From contig JAGBEY010000015.1 in NCBI GenBank assembly GCA_017936745.1, positions 62,001 through 126,000 on the forward strand: 64,000 nt of DNA, read 5' to 3'. The stretch's first letter is position 1; the number at the start of each line of letters is the position of its first letter. This DNA is from Clostridia bacterium (GTDB lineage: Bacteria > Bacillota > Clostridia > UMGS1840). Made by a program: the position numbers and the translations under genes. Below the pieces are notes generated by a model that was given only the letters and a program-made list of their open reading frames with translations, was not told where the DNA came from and ran no database searches. Shown here one piece after another: positions 59,873 through 64,000 of this stretch.

Positions 59873-62650
59873 TTACGCCACCAATGCATAATTCATTTCT
59901 TCCAAAATTTGTTCGTACTCATCACCGAAAAGCTGATAGAATTTGCCCAAGCCGCCTTTTTTGTCAAAAGGAGTAAGGTCTAAATCATCAGCTTCAATAT
60001 GTGCAGAAACTGCAATATGGTCACGAATCATACGAAGCCATTCCATCTGTTCCTCTGTAAACTGACCATGACCGGAGTTTTTATTAAATACCCAAGTCTG
60101 GAATTTCAAGTTTACTTCAGCAGAGAAGATGTTAAGGTTATCAATCTGACCAAGCTCATAGCGAATAAGCGAAACAATGTCTGCAAGCTTGTCCTCAACA
60201 CGCTTTGCTTTCACCTTGTCTTTATCCTTAACCTCATAAGCATACCAAAGTTTTGACACAGAAAGTCTATAAGGCGGTTTTTGTATTGCCTCATAAAGCT
60301 CGTCAATCATTTGGAATGTGAGAGGTCTCATTTTATAGATTTGATTATAAATAATTGAAAGTGCTGTGATTTCATCCTTATTATCTTCAATGAACTGGCG
60401 GAAAGTGCTTATCGTGCTGTCTGCTTTTCCGTCCTGTGCAGAATCCCATCCGGCAAAAGTAACAGTGTCAATATTGATATTATCTATAATCTGATCGTGT
60501 GATTTCTTGGTTTTATCAAGATAATCACGAAGCTTCGGATCATAAATAGGCTCAACTGCTACATCAATCAAAACTTGCTGCGCCTCTGTTTTTTGTTCTT
60601 CCGTTGGCTCTGTGCCATCGGGCAAATTGAATTTTTCTACAGCAATTTCAGTAATTTTATCTTCATCAAAAGCATTGAGCATATTTGCAGAAATTTCTGT
60701 TAGAGTTTTTCCACAGATTTCTGCAACCTGCTCTTTTTCTTTTGGTGTAAATATTTTATCAAGTTTTAATACTCTGCTTGCAAGAGATGTCAATGTATCA
60801 TCATCGTGATTTCCGAGAGCAACACTCATCATTAAATCTTTTAATGATACATAGGGTTTTCTTTCAAGCTGTCTTGATGTGGTTTTCTGAGATTTTGTAA
60901 CACCTACTGCATCCACAAGCACATAGCCAAGTTTCTGTGTTGTTGCGGACGGGGTAACACTTTGCAGTCCGTCTTTCGAAAGAGTTCTTGTAGCTCTGCC
61001 TTTCATCTGTTCAAAGTAATTAGCACTGCGAACATCACGCATGAACACAAGGCACTCGATAGGTTTAACATCTGTGCCCGTTGCAATCATATCAACCGTT
61101 ACGGCGATACGAGGATAGTAGTCATTTCTAAACGCAGAAAGAACACTCTTGGGATCTTCCTCAGAGCCATAGGTTACTTTTTTACAGAATTCATTACCTT
61201 CGCCAAATTCCTCACGGACAATTTTAATGATATCGTCTGCGTGGCTATCGGTTTTAGCAAATATAAGTGTTTTTGGAAGTTCCCATTTCTTTGTTGTAGG
61301 GTTAATTCTTTCGGGGAACATCTCTGTTTGTGCTTTTTCTTTAAATGCTTTTATAACATTTCTTATCTGTGATGGGTTAACAACATCACGGTCAAGTCTT
61401 GAAGGTGCATAGTTCACATCTTCGTCAAGCTGTTCCCAACGCTTCTTTCTCGAAAGTCTGTCACGCTTTTCTACAACCTGTTTTAATATAACTCCGCCTT
61501 TTGTAGTTATATCAGTTTCGATTAAATATGTACCGTCACGACCAACATTAACACCCTCAATAACAGCCTGCTCGTGTGTGTATTCACTTACAACATTCTC
61601 GTTAAAGAAACCGAAAGTTCTCTTATCAGGTGTTGCAGTAAGACCGATTAAGAAAGCATCAAAATAGTCAAGCACCTGTTGCCATAGATTGTATATAGAA
61701 CGATGACATTCATCAATGATAATAAAGTCAAAGAATTCAATCGGATATTTTTCGTTATAAACAACCTCTTTTGGCTTGCCATTCATTTGCTTTTCTGTTA
61801 AATGTTCATCCTCTAATGACTCATCAAGTTCTTCACCACGTAGGATAGAATACATCCTCTGTATGGTGCTTATACATACATGTGTGCTTTCGGGAATAAA
61901 GGATTTATTTAGTCTGCAAACATTATATAATTCAGGAAAAAGTCTTGCATCATCATAAGGCTTGTATTTCTTGAATTCTTCTTCAGCCTGTTCGCCAAGG
62001 TTCTTTGTATCAACCAAAAACAGAACTCTTTTTGCTTTTGCACAACTTAAAAGTCTGTATGTATTTGTAATGGCAGTGTATGTTTTACCTGCACCTGTTG
62101 CCATTTGAACAACAGCACGGGGACGGTTTTCTGCAAAAGATTTTTCAAGGTTAAGGATAGCCTTTACCTGACAATCCCTAAAACCTTCTTTCGGTAATTC
62201 AGGAAATGCTTTCAAACGATTGCGGAGAGTTGTTTCACTTTTCATCCATTCGAGCAATGTTTCAGGGCGGTGAAAAGTAAAGACTTCTCTTGAACGAGCC
62301 TTTTCATCATCATAATCACAGAAATGTGTAATCAAATCAGTCGCCTCATAAGCAAAGCGGATATGTGTTTTTGATTTGATGAATTTCAGATCGCTTTCTA
62401 TATATCTTTTAGACTGTTCTGCAACAGATGTTAAGCTTTCTGCAGCTTGTGTCTTCTTCGCTTCAATTACACCGCAAGGGATTTTATTTACAAAAATAAG
62501 ATAGTCAACGGGACCACTGCTTGTAGGATATTCACGCACAACAACGCCAAGCGATGCCGCAGGATTAAATTCCGCAAAATCCTGAACTACATAGCCTGAT
62601 TCTGTAAGTTTTCTATCTATTTGTATTCTTGCTTTTGTTTCGGGTGTCAT
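59873..62650 (-). CDS. hsdR: Type I restriction endonuclease subunit HsdR
   Basis: 925 residues. Seen: an N-terminal nuclease (PD-D/ExK type) with D49 and E63-x-K65 in FVNKIPCGVIEAKKTQ, superfamily 2 helicase motifs including Walker A ATGAGKT (184-190), DECH box (313-316), and further motifs (GLTATPDKR, MIATGTDV, QMKGRATR) in the translocase core. The C-terminus (from about 650) resembles the EcoEI R C-terminal region. It cuts unmodified DNA after ATP-driven translocation, with HsdM and HsdS. Confidence 0.95.
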   Translation of the reverse strand: MTPETKARIQIDRKLTESGYVVQDFAEFNPAASLGVVVREYPTSSGPVDYLIFVNKIPCGVIEAKKTQAAESLTSVAEQSKRYIESDLKFIKSKTHIRFAYEATDLITHFCDYDDEKARSREVFTFHRPETLLEWMKSETTLRNRLKAFPELPKEGFRDCQVKAILNLEKSFAENRPRAVVQMATGAGKTYTAITNTYRLLSCAKAKRVLFLVDTKNLGEQAEEEFKKYKPYDDARLFPELYNVCRLNKSFIPESTHVCISTIQRMYSILRGEELDESLEDEHLTEKQMNGKPKEVVYNEKYPIEFFDFIIIDECHRSIYNLWQQVLDYFDAFLIGLTATPDKRTFGFFNENVVSEYTHEQAVIEGVNVGRDGTYLIETDITTKGGVILKQVVEKRDRLSRKKRWEQLDEDVNYAPSRLDRDVVNPSQIRNVIKAFKEKAQTEMFPERINPTTKKWELPKTLIFAKTDSHADDIIKIVREEFGEGNEFCKKVTYGSEEDPKSVLSAFRNDYYPRIAVTVDMIATGTDVKPIECLVFMRDVRSANYFEQMKGRATRTLSKDGLQSVTPSATTQKLGYVLVDAVGVTKSQKTTSRQLERKPYVSLKDLMMSVALGNHDDDTLTSLASRVLKLDKIFTPKEKEQVAEICGKTLTEISANMLNAFDEDKITEIAVEKFNLPDGTEPTEEQKTEAQQVLIDVAVEPIYDPKLRDYLDKTKKSHDQIIDNINIDTVTFAGWDSAQDGKADSTISTFRQFIEDNKDEITALSIIYNQIYKMRPLTFQMIDELYEAIQKPPYRLSVSKLWYAYEVKDKDKVKAKRVEDKLADIVSLIRYELGQIDNLNIFSAEVNLKFQTWVFNKNSGHGQFTEEQMEWLRMIRDHIAVSAHIEADDLDLTPFDKKGGLGKFYQLFGDEYEQILEEMNYALVA

Positions 62651-62684
62651 TTTTCTTCACCTTCTTTAATTTTTAAATTTTGAT

Positions 62685-63323
62685 TTAGTACTCCATCAAA
62701 TCTTCCATCTTACAACCGAGCACTTTTGCAAGGTTATTGACGGTTTCCATTTGGGCTTTATTTATGTCCTTGTTTCTCTGCTCATACATTTGTATAGAGC
62801 GAAGGGATACACCTGATTGCTGTGCAAGTTCGTTTTGAGTTATTCCACAGCTTTTTCTGATTACCTGAAGTCTTGTAGGCTCATTTTTTTCTTTAATGAT
62901 TTTTTCTACCGTATCTGCAAACTTTTCTTCAGGTGCTTCATGGTAGAGGTCAAACATAACTTCAATGTCACTCATTTTAATATGTCTTGCAATGTTGCTA
63001 AATGGTCTTTTGGAATACCATTGATAGAATGCAAGTATCCATCCACACCAATAATCTCTATGCTTATTTATATTCTCGCTGCTTGGTGGAACAAGTCTTT
63101 CTATGCCAGCTTCATTTAGTACTTCTTCTACAAGTTCGGGTCCTGACATTCCCATAATATATTTCGGGTTTCCGTTGCCGAATTCTTCAGCAATTCCGGT
63201 AGATATAAATAATTTCAGGAATTCGTCCTTATCCATATTCAAATCACTTGCAACATAATCAAATGCATCACCCAGGTTATTCATTGCACTGTCTACATAC
63301 ATTTCATCGTAAGCGTGAATCAT
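62685..63323 (-). CDS. HTH (XRE)-domain protein, probable partner of the DUF3990 protein
   Basis: 212 residues from ATG 63323; a TTG nine bases upstream is less likely. Seen: an N-terminal helical domain (AYDEMYVDSAMNNLGDAFDYVASDLNMDKDEFLKLFISTGIAEEF), resembling DUF3791-type partner proteins, and a C-terminal XRE helix-turn-helix (about 155-210, GITQNELAQQSGVSLRSIQMYE). It overlaps the DUF3990 gene by 20 bp. Likely antitoxin-like and autoregulatory by inference. Confidence 0.75.
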   Translation of the reverse strand: MIHAYDEMYVDSAMNNLGDAFDYVASDLNMDKDEFLKLFISTGIAEEFGNGNPKYIMGMSGPELVEEVLNEAGIERLVPPSSENINKHRDYWCGWILAFYQWYSKRPFSNIARHIKMSDIEVMFDLYHEAPEEKFADTVEKIIKEKNEPTRLQVIRKSCGITQNELAQQSGVSLRSIQMYEQRNKDINKAQMETVNNLAKVLGCKMEDLMEY

Positions 63324-63981
63324 TATTATCAATCCTTTCCCTGATTATATCACGCATAAATAATCCGTTGATATCATCAACCTCTTGCTGAAGTCTGAAC
63401 TGCTTATTAGCTTCTTCGTTTCGTTTTTTTCTTTTGATATAATATTCTGCACTGTCTGCAATTTCATACTTTTGGAATTTGATTGCATCAAATGCTTTTT
63501 TACTTTTTAATACAATCTGCTCACCGAGTTTTCCAAGCTTCATTGCTTCAGATAATTGCTCGATGGAGATCTGGTTGTTTACAAATGCTCTTGCGAATGA
63601 GAAGTATGAGTCATCTGCACGGTAGCCTGTGATAATATCATAGTTTGATATATCGGGCAGGAAGTTATTTAACAAATAATCTCTACCTTGTTTTGACACC
63701 GCAGTTGATACTCTGAAGTTTCTGTTATTGGCAAGAACCGCAAGCCAGTTTAGTATTGTATATTCATCGTCTGATAAGTCAAGTGTAGTGAGTCCATCTA
63801 TATTAAGTTCATAGCAGTTAGCATATCCGTCTTTGGCAGGTTTCTGACAAGCCCACTCTTTTGCAAGTTCCAAAGTTTCTGTGCAATAGAATCCCAAGCC
63901 ATAGTCATTATTTTCTTTGCCTAAACCGAATACAGGCTTTTCAATTATTTCCGGAGAGCCATGCCATATTATTTTTTTCAT
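63304..63981 (-). CDS. DUF3990 ADP-ribosyltransferase-like protein
   Basis: 225 residues. Seen: WHGSPEIIEKPVFGLGKENNDYGLGFYCTETLELAKEWAC, the H-G-S/Y-G-x-G-F-Y pattern of DUF3990 proteins, which are ADP-ribosyltransferase-fold proteins mostly found as toxins. H7 and the YGLGFYCT strand would form the NAD-binding groove. AGGAGTGA precedes the ATG. With the downstream HTH gene it looks like a toxin-antitoxin pair. Its upstream region is cut off by the window edge at 64000. Confidence 0.8.
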   Translation of the reverse strand: MKKIIWHGSPEIIEKPVFGLGKENNDYGLGFYCTETLELAKEWACQKPAKDGYANCYELNIDGLTTLDLSDDEYTILNWLAVLANNRNFRVSTAVSKQGRDYLLNNFLPDISNYDIITGYRADDSYFSFARAFVNNQISIEQLSEAMKLGKLGEQIVLKSKKAFDAIKFQKYEIADSAEYYIKRKKRNEEANKQFRLQQEVDDINGLFMRDIIRERIDNNDSRLR

Positions 63982-64000
63982 TCTATCACTCCTAACTTTA

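Larger units (their letters stand above)
47838..64000. mobile_element. Probable integrative element (left part) with serine recombinase and defence genes
   Basis: From the recombinase to the right edge the gene content changes to accessory and defence functions and the bases become visibly richer in A+T than the flanking housekeeping DNA. The recombinase gene points toward a tRNA-Leu gene preceded by a broken tRNA-Leu copy, the usual sign of an element boundary. The right end is outside the window. No conjugation or relaxase genes are seen in this part. The exact left junction is not defined; it probably lies between 47795 and 47838. Confidence 0.65.

Noticed and set aside
47838-64000. CRISPR array in the defence island
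   Set aside because: No regularly spaced short direct repeats or cas genes are visible.

Overview
The window looks like chromosome from a spore-forming member of the Clostridia (Bacillota), probably gut-associated and not a well-known laboratory species. Evidence: a complete spoIIAA-spoIIAB-sigF operon, Gram-positive ribosomal-protein and nusG/secE arrangements with leader attenuators, WalRK, an LTA-synthase-like enzyme, an SLH-domain wall protein, and strong TTGACA-17-TATAAT promoters in most intergenic gaps. No outer-membrane genes are seen.

Layout. 1-4.6 kb: coaX (cut by the window edge) and a D,D-carboxypeptidase, divergent from murA-walJ-rlmH. 4.7-6.5 kb: rpmB, tRNA-Leu(CAA), a cyclophilin lipoprotein and dut. 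6.7-8.3 kb: the SpoIIA sporulation switch. 8.35-8.78 kb: a 126-bp tandem repeat. 8.8-13.1 kb (minus strand): rplL, rplJ, rplA, rplK, nusG, secE, rpmG and secG with leader structures. 13.3-19 kb: tRNA-Leu(GAG), a Gfo/Idh dehydrogenase divergent from an AraC regulator, an exonuclease and an LTA-synthase-like enzyme. 19-22 kb: a feo iron-uptake operon with a DtxR/MntR-type regulator and matching palindromes. 22-35.5 kb: a long minus-strand cluster (mreB, mnmG, walR, walK, hslO, metK, ABC-F, ygiQ, folD, rqcP and others). 35.6-38.7 kb: SLH protein and fba. 39-47.5 kb: a plus-strand cluster starting with murJ and polysaccharide genes, followed by an RluA-type enzyme, hisA, recF and nth.

At 47.5-47.8 kb there is a 5' fragment of a tRNA-Leu gene followed by an intact tRNA-Leu(CAG). 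Immediately beyond, facing the tRNA, is a large serine recombinase. From there to the right edge the DNA is visibly more A+T-rich and carries accessory genes. I read this as an integrative element, with its right end outside the window.

Its main cargo is one tightly packed minus-strand operon running from about 63.98 kb down to 52.66 kb: a DUF3990 ADP-ribosyltransferase-like protein with an HTH partner (toxin-antitoxin-like), hsdR, two membrane proteins, a coiled-coil/zinc-ribbon protein, an HNH protein, hsdS, a protein with the key motifs of a class III nucleotidyl cyclase, hsdM, and a TIR-domain protein. Genes overlap or lie within about 35 bp of each other. The type I restriction-modification system is therefore interleaved with at least six additional genes. 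The cyclase-like and TIR proteins together suggest a nucleotide-signalling defence module, perhaps related to Pycsar but not a clear match. This operon is the strongest candidate in the window for an undescribed system.
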